DNA of 28,154 nucleotides from DATCVA01 sp036567205. Lineage in GTDB: Bacteria; Pseudomonadota; Gammaproteobacteria; Burkholderiales; Burkholderiaceae_B. Shown here piece after piece: positions 7,199-14,467 of the stretch (positions within the stretch are counted from its first letter, which is position 1; each line of letters starts with the position of its first letter). Both the position numbers and the translations under genes were made by a program. The notes beneath the pieces were generated by a model. That model worked only from the letters and a program-made list of their open reading frames with translations, was not told the origin of the DNA and did not search any database. Where the stretch lies: the NCBI GenBank assembly GCA_036567205.1, contig DATCVA010000229.1, positions 1 to 28,154 on the forward strand. The letters are read 5' to 3'.

Positions 7199-8089
7199 TT
7201 AGTCCACCAGGGTTTCAGCTTGCTTGCGAAAGTCCTTGGGCGACATGCCCACGTGGCGTTTAAAGAAGCGTGTAAAGTAAGCCGGATCGGAAAAACCCAG
7301 CGTGTCAGAAACAACGCTGATAGTCATCGAGGTGTAGACAAGGCTGCGCTTAGCCTCAAGCACAATACGCTGATGAATTAGCTGTAACGCAGACTGCCCT
7401 ACTACCTGGCGGCAAAGTACATTTAAATGAGCGGCGGTAATGCCGATTTTTTTTGCGTACTGATCCACCAAAAACTGCTGGCTGTAACTTTCTTCGATCA
7501 ACTGGCAAAAGCCGCGGAAATGTTGCCGGCCGCGATCAAGCTCTTTGGCTTGTTCGCGCTTAAAATAAGACGAGTTTCGAGTCAGCCAGACAAGCAGCGA
7601 CACCAGCGTGGCTTCCAGCAGTACATTGCGATGCGCCGCATTAGCGCGATACTCGGTATCGAGCGTGCTGAAAACCATATCCACATAGTCCTCATCACCA
7701 CCCGAAGCAACGCTGTAAATATGGGGACTGGTCAACGCCGCCGGGCCGTCGCCCATGTGCTGGGCCAGCTTGTTAAATAGCGGATAAGCCAGCATAACCA
7801 CATGGCCTTGCGCGTTGGGCGCAAAGGTAAAACCATGGATGCACATTTGCGGCACCATCACGATTTGCCGCGGCATCAAGTCAAAATAGCCGCCATCCAG
7901 ACATACTTTTGCGCTGCCCCCCTGCAGATACAACAACTGAACAAGCCCATGATGCTGATGCAGTTTTATCTGCCAATTATGCAATTTACTTCGATCGGCG
8001 ATTGACTCGCAGTGCACCATGTCGGGCGTAAGCCATTGTTCATGCTCGCCGTATAGTTTGTACACAGGAACGCTATTTATCGAAGCCAT
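7199..8089 (-). CDS. pobR: AraC-family transcriptional regulator, PobR-type activator of pobA
   Basis: The 296-residue protein has an N-terminal cupin-like effector domain (about residues 20-170) and a C-terminal pair of AraC helix-turn-helix motifs (about 190-290; second motif MTISVVSDTLGFSDPAYFTR, then FFKRHVGMSPKDFRK). It is divergent from pobA, 272 bp away. In several Pseudomonas and Azotobacter strains pobA is controlled by a divergent AraC-type activator responding to 4-hydroxybenzoate, whereas Acinetobacter uses an IclR-type PobR. This locus follows the AraC arrangement. The N-terminal region should hold the ligand site. The ATG at 8089 has no good Shine-Dalgarno sequence. Confidence 0.85.
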   Translation of the reverse strand: MASINSVPVYKLYGEHEQWLTPDMVHCESIADRSKLHNWQIKLHQHHGLVQLLYLQGGSAKVCLDGGYFDLMPRQIVMVPQMCIHGFTFAPNAQGHVVMLAYPLFNKLAQHMGDGPAALTSPHIYSVASGGDEDYVDMVFSTLDTEYRANAAHRNVLLEATLVSLLVWLTRNSSYFKREQAKELDRGRQHFRGFCQLIEESYSQQFLVDQYAKKIGITAAHLNVLCRQVVGQSALQLIHQRIVLEAKRSLVYTSMTISVVSDTLGFSDPAYFTRFFKRHVGMSPKDFRKQAETLVD

Positions 8090-8361
8090 ATCAGAACTTG
8101 CCTGTATTAAAAACGTATAGCTTGAAAACCCAAGGGTTAACCCCAGTCAAATTAAAAGCTGCCGGACGGGTTTCTGGAAACCCGAAAAAATCTTCTAAAA
8201 GTACCAATATTATACGTATAAGTCCATTCCAAACTAGTCCGGTTCGACGCAATATATCAGTATCTATTTGAAACGACGACCAAAGCGGGCTTGCCACGAT
8301 AACTGGGTAGCACAAGCACAACATCAAGCATGGTCTTCACCGCAAAGTTCAGGAGACTTTC
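8090..8361. promoter_or_regulatory. pobR-pobA divergent control region with several dyads
   Basis: Four symmetrical sequences occur here: AACCC-AA-GGGTT (8127-8138), the overlapping perfect palindrome GGGTTAACCC (8134-8143), an 8-2-8 dyad CGGGTTTC-TG-GAAACCCG (8167-8184), and the perfect 12-bp palindrome TTATACGTATAA (8210-8221). Any could be a regulator site for the divergent pair. AraC proteins usually bind direct repeats, so an additional regulator is possible. AGGAGA at 8352-8357 is the pobA Shine-Dalgarno sequence. Confidence 0.5.
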
Positions 8362-9543
8362 ATGAAAACCCAAGTAGCCATTATTGGCGCAGGTCCATCC
8401 GGCCTTTTATTAGGCCAGTTACTGCACCATCAGGGCATCGACACTGTAATTCTAGAACGCAGATCGCCCGACTACGTACTAAGCCGCATTCGCGCCGGCG
8501 TGCTCGAAGAAGGCATGGTCAATTTAATTCGCGAGGCCAAGGCCAGCGAACGCATGGACCGCGAAGGCCACGTTCACGAAGGCGTTTCCCTGGCTTTCGA
8601 TGGCAAGCAAAAACGCATCGATCTTAAAAAATATTCGGGCGGCAAAACCGTTATGGTCTATGGCCAGACCGAAGTCACGCACGACCTGATGGCCGCGCGC
8701 ACCAAGGAAGGCGGCCTTAGCATCTACGAGGCCGAAGATGTCCAGGTACATGATTTTTATACCGACAAGCCGCGCGTCACCTTCATTAAAGACGGCGAAA
8801 AAATTGAATTGGAATGCGACTATATTGCGGGCTGCGATGGCTTCCACGGCGTCTGCCGCCAATCGGTTCCCCAGGATGCCATTAAAAATTTCGAGCGCAT
8901 CTACCCCTTTGGCTGGCTCGGCATCTTGTCGCATACGCCGCCGGTCGACCATGAACTGATTTATGCAAACCACGAGCGCGGCTTTGCGCTGTGCAGCCAG
9001 CGCTCACTGACGCTTAGCCGCTATTACGTACAAGTGCCGCTGAATGAAAAAATCGAAGACTGGTCCGACGACCGTTTCTGGACAGAGCTTAGCACCCGGA
9101 TTCCCCAGCATGTAGCCGCCAATCTGGTCACCGGCCCGTCCATAGAAAAAAGCATTGCGCCACTACGCAGCTTTGTGGCCGAGCCCATGAAGTTCGGCAA
9201 TTTGTTTTTGGTTGGCGATGCCGCCCATATCGTGCCGCCCACCGGAGCCAAAGGTCTGAACCTGGCCGCCAGCGACGTATCTACGCTGTACAACATTCTG
9301 AAGAAAGTCTATCAGGAAGGCCGCAGCGATTTACTGAACAAATACTCGGAAATCTGCCTGCGCCGCATCTGGAAGGCCGAACGTTTTTCGTGGTGGATGA
9401 CATCGATGCTGCATAAATTCGACGACGACCCTTTCAGTCGGCGCATCCAGATGGCCGAGCTCGATTACTACACCAGCTCGGAAGCAGGCCTGGCCAACAT
9501 TGCCGAAAACTATGTTGGCCTGCCGTACGAGACTATAGAGTAG
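8362..9543 (+). CDS. pobA: 4-hydroxybenzoate 3-monooxygenase (FAD, NAD(P)H-dependent)
   Basis: PobA hydroxylates 4-hydroxybenzoate to protocatechuate using FAD, NAD(P)H and O2, feeding PcaGH. The 393 residues match the class A flavoprotein hydroxylase length. Visible motifs are the N-terminal dinucleotide fold VAIIGAGPSGLLLGQLL (residues 5-21), the RIRAGVLEEG segment (42-51), the DG motif CDGFHG near 159, and the FAD motif GDAAHIVPPTGAKGLN (about 286-301). AGGAGA lies 4 nt before the ATG. The last codons and the stop lie inside a 21-bp tandem duplication (9533-9574). Confidence 0.97.
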   Translation: MKTQVAIIGAGPSGLLLGQLLHHQGIDTVILERRSPDYVLSRIRAGVLEEGMVNLIREAKASERMDREGHVHEGVSLAFDGKQKRIDLKKYSGGKTVMVYGQTEVTHDLMAARTKEGGLSIYEAEDVQVHDFYTDKPRVTFIKDGEKIELECDYIAGCDGFHGVCRQSVPQDAIKNFERIYPFGWLGILSHTPPVDHELIYANHERGFALCSQRSLTLSRYYVQVPLNEKIEDWSDDRFWTELSTRIPQHVAANLVTGPSIEKSIAPLRSFVAEPMKFGNLFLVGDAAHIVPPTGAKGLNLAASDVSTLYNILKKVYQEGRSDLLNKYSEICLRRIWKAERFSWWMTSMLHKFDDDPFSRRIQMAELDYYTSSEAGLANIAENYVGLPYETIE

Positions 9544-9574
9544 TAAGCCGGCGCTATAGAGTAGTAAGCCGGCG
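9533..9574. repeat. Exact 21-bp tandem duplication spanning the pobA stop codon
   Basis: Bases 9533-9553 are repeated without change at 9554-9574; the unit begins CTATAGAGTAGTAAG and ends CCGGCG. The first copy contains the last pobA codons and its TAG, immediately followed by an in-frame TAA, so duplication does not alter the protein. The exact identity suggests a recent event. Confidence 0.9.
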
Positions 9575-9635
9575 CGTCATCGCTGAACGGCGCGCGGCCA
9601 CTACTAGCGGCCGCTACTATTAAATTAAGCGCCGA

Positions 9636-11411
9636 TTAAAACTCTTCCCACTCTTCTTCGCGAATTTTCTGCGAGGCGCCCATCGTTAAAGGCCGCGCGG
9701 CAGCCGCGGCCTGATTATTAGACCGGACCGCCCCTGCCAATGCGCGAGCCGGCGAACGCGACGGTGATACCGACGGCTCGTGCGCGCGCCGCTGTACTAC
9801 CGCCTGCTCCTGATCGGCAATCAGGCGTTTTACCACAGCACGCTCTTGTCCCACTTTAAAAACGCCAACCACTTCCACCAGATTCTGCGCCTGCTCGTTC
9901 AGGCTATCGGCGGCCGAAGCAGACTCTTCCACCAATGCGGCGTTTTGCTGGGTAACATCGCTAAGCTGCATAACCGCGTCGTTGATTTGCCCCAACCCTG
10001 TGGTTTGCTCGTTAGTGGCTGCACTGATTTCATTGATCAGATCCGTTACCTGTTTAACTTGCTTCACAATGCCCTGCATCGCCTCGCCCGCTTCATCGAC
10101 CAGTTTCGTGCCTATATCCACTTTGGCAACACTGTTATCAATCAGGTTCTTGATATCTTTGGCGGCCGATGCGCTACGCTGAGCCAACGTGCGCACTTCA
10201 GTAGCCACCACCGCAAAGCCCCGGCCCTGCTCGCCGGCGCGGGCGGCTTCAACCGCAGCATTCAAAGCCAGGATATTCGTCTGAAAAGCAATGCCGTCGA
10301 TCACCGCGATAATATCGACAATTTTTCGGGACGCGTCGTTAATTTCGTCCATGGTCACAACCACATTATTGACGACCTCGCCCCCCTTGGACGCCGCCAC
10401 GCTGGCCGAGCCCGCCAACTGCGCCGCTTGCTGCGCCACGTCGGCATTGCTCTTGACCGTGCTGGACAATTCTTCCATTGCCGCGGCGGTCTGGGTTAAG
10501 TTGGCAGCCTGCTCTTCGGTGCGTTGCGACAAATCGGCGTTGCCAACCGCAATCTGGTTCGATCCGGTCGCAATATTATCGCTGCTGGCGCGCACCGACT
10601 GCACCACGTTGCGCAAAGACTCCTGCATCAAGTGCATGGCATGAATAACGCTGCCCTCGCCTACCCTGGCAATGTCGATTTTATTGGTCAAGTCGCCATT
10701 GGCAATAGCCCCGGCAATCCGCGCCACATCTTTCGGCTCACCGCCCAGTTGACGCGCCAGAACCGCAGTGATCACGACGCCAAGCAGTATGGCCAGCACC
10801 ACGCCGCCCAGCGTCAACGCAATTAACAGAATTTGCGTACTGGCATAAACAGCACTGATTTCAGCCGCAAAACTGTGGGCATTGGCTTGTTTTTCCTCGG
10901 TCAACTTGCTCATCATCGCTTCGGCGGCATCGCCCAGCGGTTTCGCTTCAGCGTCCAGCATGGCCAGCGAATCAATAGCCTCTCCTGGCGGTTCGGAATT
11001 CAGCACCACAACAACTTTTTTCAGCGCATCCTCGTAAGCCAGCACCGCCTTGCGCGTCTGTCCCACCGCCGCCTTACCGGCCTCTGTTACAAAGAGAGTA
11101 TCCAGTTGATTAACTCTTTCCTTTACAGCGTCGAAACGCTTTCTAAGTTCGTCAAGCTGGCTACTGCGTTCCGTTTTAGTATGAGCCAGCAAAGCATTGC
11201 GCATGGTACGGCCGGCAATCAGCAAGTACGCATTGGCTTCCGAAGCATAATTAAGACCCACCACCTCGCGGTCGTACATAAACGACGCCATCCCGTTGAT
11301 CCGGCTTGCCGAATTTATGCCGACACCGCCAATAATCGCTGCAATAGCGGCCACAATCAAAAAGCCCCCGATCAGTTTGGTTTTGACCGTAAGCTGTGCA
11401 AGCCAACTCAT
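9636..11411 (-). CDS. Methyl-accepting chemotaxis protein with 4-helix-bundle sensor and CheR-docking tail
   Basis: This is a 591-residue transmembrane chemoreceptor. The order is TM1 (about 10-32), a periplasmic helical ligand domain of the four-helix-bundle type (about 33-190), TM2 (about 192-216), HAMP (about 217-270), and the MA signalling domain. The hairpin tip is FQTNILALNAAVEAARAGEQ, followed by GRGFAVVATEVRTLAQRSA. The protein ends EEWEEF, matching the xWxxF pentapeptide that tethers CheR/CheB in Tar/Tsr-type receptors. GGAG precedes the ATG with an A-rich spacer. It lies convergent to pobA with 92 bp between them. Its ligand is unknown; an aromatic acid attractant is suggested only by location. 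Confidence 0.95.
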   Translation of the reverse strand: MSWLAQLTVKTKLIGGFLIVAAIAAIIGGVGINSASRINGMASFMYDREVVGLNYASEANAYLLIAGRTMRNALLAHTKTERSSQLDELRKRFDAVKERVNQLDTLFVTEAGKAAVGQTRKAVLAYEDALKKVVVVLNSEPPGEAIDSLAMLDAEAKPLGDAAEAMMSKLTEEKQANAHSFAAEISAVYASTQILLIALTLGGVVLAILLGVVITAVLARQLGGEPKDVARIAGAIANGDLTNKIDIARVGEGSVIHAMHLMQESLRNVVQSVRASSDNIATGSNQIAVGNADLSQRTEEQAANLTQTAAAMEELSSTVKSNADVAQQAAQLAGSASVAASKGGEVVNNVVVTMDEINDASRKIVDIIAVIDGIAFQTNILALNAAVEAARAGEQGRGFAVVATEVRTLAQRSASAAKDIKNLIDNSVAKVDIGTKLVDEAGEAMQGIVKQVKQVTDLINEISAATNEQTTGLGQINDAVMQLSDVTQQNAALVEESASAADSLNEQAQNLVEVVGVFKVGQERAVVKRLIADQEQAVVQRRAHEPSVSPSRSPARALAGAVRSNNQAAAAARPLTMGASQKIREEEWEEF

Positions 11412-11685
11412 TTTTTTCTCCAGATTTGCGTAGGCGCAATAGTTATTTACCAGAATAGGGTTTTTACTTAGTCTGGAATTTTAAATTCTTGTGTGCATAT
11501 CGAATCAGAAGAACAAGCGGTATCCAACCGACTAGTTATCGGTATTGCCAATTAAGAAACAGTTAAGGGCAATACGATCATCGCAACTGTACTTGCCACG
11601 CTGACCATGCTGGCCATCCACGTGCTCTGCCCCCCCCATTAAACCGGACATTCTTACGTTGCATCAACACAATCCACCTAAAAAC
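11412..11685. other. Intergenic region between the MCP gene and the ino1 promoter
   Basis: No gene was found in these 274 bp. They must contain the promoter of the minus-strand chemoreceptor gene. An inverted repeat GTATTGCC (11542-11549) / GGCAATAC (11568-11575) with an 18-nt loop and a run of eight C residues near 11630 are the only notable structures. No sigma28 motif was recognised for the receptor gene. Confidence 0.5.
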
Positions 11686-11714
11686 TTGACATAACATAGG
11701 CGATCACCTATGTT
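11686..11714 (+). promoter_or_regulatory. Sigma70-like promoter of the inositol cluster with an overlapping 22-bp dyad operator
   Basis: TTGACA at 11686-11691 is a perfect -35 hexamer; 17 bp later TATGTT (11709-11714) is a reasonable -10. The dyad AACATAGG (11693-11700) / CCTATGTT (11707-11714) fills the spacer and covers the -10. Twenty of its 22 positions are symmetrical, centred on GATC. A repressor bound here would block RNA polymerase. No regulator gene is adjacent on this side. Confidence 0.7.
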
Positions 11715-11720
11715 GTAAGA

Positions 11721-11925
11721 CAGTTCAACCGCAAGACACCATCTTGCGGCTCATGCCCTGCCCGCCCATAGGCGGGGCTACTTTCCTTATCCAAGTCAGC
11801 GTTTTGGAAAGTCCAGCCGCCCTGTTTGCCAGGTGCGGCGCCACGCCACCAAGGCATTACGCCCATTCGCAAGCCATTGCGCGCATGCGTGTGTCGTTAT
11901 CGCCTTTATTTGGGAGATTCAAAAT
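11721..11925 (+). promoter_or_regulatory. Structured 5' leader of ino1 (about 200 nt)
   Basis: From the predicted start near 11721 to the ino1 ATG there is a long untranslated stretch. It contains a perfect 8-bp hairpin CCGCAAGA-n5-TCTTGCGG (11729-11749) and a GC-rich hairpin CCCGCC-CATA-GGCGGG (about 11761-11776). It matches no riboswitch class I know by eye. It could be a regulatory leader or simply a long UTR. GGGAG at 11910-11914 is the ino1 Shine-Dalgarno sequence. Confidence 0.4.
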
Positions 11926-13041
11926 ATGGATACAATCAAAATAGCCATTGTCGGACTGGGCAACTGCGCCAGTTCGCTAATCCAAGGCATACATTATTAT
12001 GCCGACAAATCCCCTGAAGACGCCATCGGACTGATGCACTGGTCTATTGGTGGCTATACACCCGGCAACATCAGGACCGTAGCTGCTTTCGATATCGATG
12101 CCCGCAAAGTGGGACACGATATTCACGACGCCATCTTTGCCCCGCCGAACTGCACAACAGTCTTCAACGGCGACATTAAGCCGGGCGGCGTAAAAGTCAG
12201 CATGGGTTGCATCCTGGACGGCTACTCCGAGGATATGAACTCTTATCCCGACGCCTTGACGTTCATCAAGTCCGATGCCCCCCAGCCCGATCAAAATGAG
12301 GTGGTTCGCATTTTAAAGAGCACCGGCGCCGAGGTCATGCTGAACTACCTGCCGGTCGGCTCGGAAAAGGCCACCCGCTTCTATGCCGAATGCGCGCTGG
12401 CCGCCGGCGTTGCCTTCGTCAATTGCATACCCGTCTTTATCGCCAGCGACCCCGAGTGGGCTGAACGTTTCGCCCAGAAAGGCATTCCGCTTATCGGCGA
12501 CGATATCAAGGCGCAACTGGGCGCCACGATAACGCATCGCGTGCTTACCGATTTGTTCGCCCGCCGCGGCGTCAAGCTGGAACGCACCTATCAATTGAAC
12601 ACCGGCGGCAATACCGACTTCCTGAACATGCAGACCGCACACCGCCTGGAATCCAAGCGACTGTCCAAAACCGAGGCCGTGCAGTCGGTGGCGGCCACGC
12701 GGCTGGACGACCTGGACATTCATGTCGGCCCATCTGACTATGTGGCCTGGCAAAAGGACAACAAAATCTGCTTTATCCGCATGGAAGGCAAACTTTTCGG
12801 TGACGTCCCAATGAATCTCGAACTGCGCTTGTCCGTAGAAGACTCTCCCAATTCTGCCGGCGTGGCGATCGACATGATACGGTGCGCAAAACTGGCGATG
12901 CTGCGCGGCGAAGGCGGCGTGCTGGATGGCGCCTCGGCATACTTCTGCAAGCATCCGCCGCAGCAGATGACCGATGACAAAGCCTACGACGCGGTCGAAC
13001 GCTTCATCACGCGTACCCTTGGAAAGAAAAAAGCGGCATAG
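11926..13041 (+). CDS. ino1: myo-Inositol-1-phosphate synthase (actinobacterial/archaeal-type MIPS)
   Basis: MIPS converts glucose-6-phosphate to L-myo-inositol-1-phosphate with bound NAD+ by oxidation, aldol cyclisation and reduction. The protein (371 residues from the ATG at 11926) has the NAD-binding loop IAIVGLGNCASSLIQG (residues 6-21) and the conserved blocks NYLPVGSEKA, VFIASDPEWAERF, GDDIKAQLGATITHRVL and NTGGNTDFLNM. DSPNSAGVAIDMIR lies near the C-terminus. It closely resembles the roughly 360-residue Mycobacterium Ino1 rather than the 500-residue eukaryotic form. I start it at 11926 because GGGAG precedes that ATG, while the upstream 31 codons read as leader. It heads the inositol cluster and is followed by an intrinsic terminator. 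De novo inositol synthesis is uncommon in betaproteobacteria, so acquisition by transfer is plausible. Confidence 0.95.
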   Translation: MDTIKIAIVGLGNCASSLIQGIHYYADKSPEDAIGLMHWSIGGYTPGNIRTVAAFDIDARKVGHDIHDAIFAPPNCTTVFNGDIKPGGVKVSMGCILDGYSEDMNSYPDALTFIKSDAPQPDQNEVVRILKSTGAEVMLNYLPVGSEKATRFYAECALAAGVAFVNCIPVFIASDPEWAERFAQKGIPLIGDDIKAQLGATITHRVLTDLFARRGVKLERTYQLNTGGNTDFLNMQTAHRLESKRLSKTEAVQSVAATRLDDLDIHVGPSDYVAWQKDNKICFIRMEGKLFGDVPMNLELRLSVEDSPNSAGVAIDMIRCAKLAMLRGEGGVLDGASAYFCKHPPQQMTDDKAYDAVERFITRTLGKKKAA

Positions 13042-13055
13042 TCGTTCGTCCCGGC

Positions 13056-13081
13056 AAACGGACCCGTCTGGGTCCGTTTTT
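13056..13081 (+). terminator. Intrinsic terminator after ino1
   Basis: A perfect 10-bp stem AAACGGACCC (13056-13065) / GGGTCCGTTT (13070-13079) with a GTCT loop is followed by TT, so the T run is five long counting the stem. It lies between ino1 and the next inositol gene. Partial read-through would give high ino1 and lower downstream expression; otherwise the next gene needs its own promoter in the 28 bp that follow. Confidence 0.85.
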
Positions 13082-13109
13082 GACACTACCAACGTAAGGA
13101 CTACGAACT

Positions 13110-14450
13110 ATGCAGGCAGTTATCCTGGCCGCTGGAAAAGGTGAGCGCATGCGGTCCCTAAGCCCCACGAAACCCATGGTTTCGTTGCTGGGCATGCCGC
13201 TGATTGAACGCACGGTGCGCACGGTGCAGTCCTGCGGCATTGAAAACATCATTATCGTAACCGGCTGCGAACCCGAGGCCATCCAGGCATGGCAGCACGA
13301 CTACGCCCTGGCCAATCCGCACATGCAGATCACCCTGGTGCAGAACAATGAATGGGACAGTACGGAAAATGGCCAATCGCTGGCTGCCGCAGCCGGCCAC
13401 ATCCGGGGCGATTTCCTGCTGCTGATGGCCGACCATGTCTATGCGCCGGAGCTGCTGGCCAGCTTATGCAAGAGCGCACCGGCGCACGGGGGCGCGACGC
13501 TGGCCGTGGACGGCGGCATCCACCGTAAAGATATCGACCCCGAGGACGTCACCCATGTATACGTAACGGACCAAAAAATCAATCGTATCGGAAAAAAGAT
13601 TCAACCCCACAACGGCCTGGATACCGGTGCTTTCCTTTGCCGCGCCGCCGTCGCCGAGCGTGCGGTCCGTACCTGCGCCGAAGGCCGCACACGTTTAAGC
13701 GATACCATGCAAGACCTTGCCGATGACGGCAAGCTGCTGGCCCATCGCGTTAACGGCCTCTACTGGCAAGACGTCGATACGCCGCAAATGCATAAACGGG
13801 CAGAACAAGGCCTGCTGCGATGGGCTGCCGGCAAAGCCGCCGACGGCGCCGTGGCCCGGTATGTGAACCGCCCCCTGTCCAGACAGATCACGCGCGTGCT
13901 CGTCCAGACCGGCATCACGCCAAATCAAACATCGCTGATCGCGTTTGCCATCGGCCTGTTTGCGGCCCTGTGCCTGGCCCAGCCCCAGTATTGGGGGCTG
14001 CTGGCGGGCGGGCTACTGGTACAACTGGCATCGATCGTGGATGGCTGCGATGGCGAACTTGCACGCCTGAAACTGCGCCCATCCCCCTACGGCGGCTGGC
14101 TCGATGCCTTGCTGGACCGGTACGCCGATGCAGCCGTACTGGCGGCGCTTACCTGGCATCTGGTGCAGTTTCACCAACAACCACAATGGATGTGGCTGGG
14201 ATTACTGGCCATCGCCGGCAGCTTTGTTTCAAGCTATAGCGCCCACAAAGCGGACGGCCTGCTGCGTCATGGCCGCTGGCGCATCGGCCGCGATACACGG
14301 TCCCTGCTAATCATGGTCGGCTGCGTTCTGGCCTTTCCCGAAGCCACCCTGGCGGTGGTCGCGATCGCCATGAATTTCGTGGTGGTGTTCCGCATGATCA
14401 AACTGCGCGGGCGTGATGACGAATTCGCGCTCGGCAAAACAGCATCATGA
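13110..14450 (+). CDS. Bifunctional CTP:inositol-1-phosphate cytidylyltransferase / CDP-inositol:inositol-1-phosphate transferase (IPCT-DIPPS-like)
   Basis: The 446-residue protein fuses two enzymes. Residues 1 to about 235 form a nucleotidyltransferase with LAAGKGERM (6-14), the acidic MADHVY (106-111) and GLDTGAFLC (169-177). Residues from about 250 to 446 form an integral-membrane CDP-alcohol phosphotransferase with about five hydrophobic segments. Its signature D311-x2-D314-G-x2-A-R-x8-G-x3-D332-x3-D336 is complete. The same fusion in Archaeoglobus and other hyperthermophiles makes CDP-inositol and joins it to inositol-1-phosphate, giving di-myo-inositol phosphate phosphate. Position after a MIPS gene fits that substrate. 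A TAAGGA Shine-Dalgarno sequence is present about 8 nt before the ATG. Alternative acceptors, for example diacylglycerol for a phosphatidylinositol-type lipid, cannot be excluded. Confidence 0.85.
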   Translation: MQAVILAAGKGERMRSLSPTKPMVSLLGMPLIERTVRTVQSCGIENIIIVTGCEPEAIQAWQHDYALANPHMQITLVQNNEWDSTENGQSLAAAAGHIRGDFLLLMADHVYAPELLASLCKSAPAHGGATLAVDGGIHRKDIDPEDVTHVYVTDQKINRIGKKIQPHNGLDTGAFLCRAAVAERAVRTCAEGRTRLSDTMQDLADDGKLLAHRVNGLYWQDVDTPQMHKRAEQGLLRWAAGKAADGAVARYVNRPLSRQITRVLVQTGITPNQTSLIAFAIGLFAALCLAQPQYWGLLAGGLLVQLASIVDGCDGELARLKLRPSPYGGWLDALLDRYADAAVLAALTWHLVQFHQQPQWMWLGLLAIAGSFVSSYSAHKADGLLRHGRWRIGRDTRSLLIMVGCVLAFPEATLAVVAIAMNFVVVFRMIKLRGRDDEFALGKTAS

Positions 14451-14467
14451 TCTGGAACTTATAAGCC

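Noticed and set aside
12313..13092. 259-codon minus-strand frame opposite ino1
   Set aside because: Shadow of the well-supported MIPS coding sequence, crossing its terminator.
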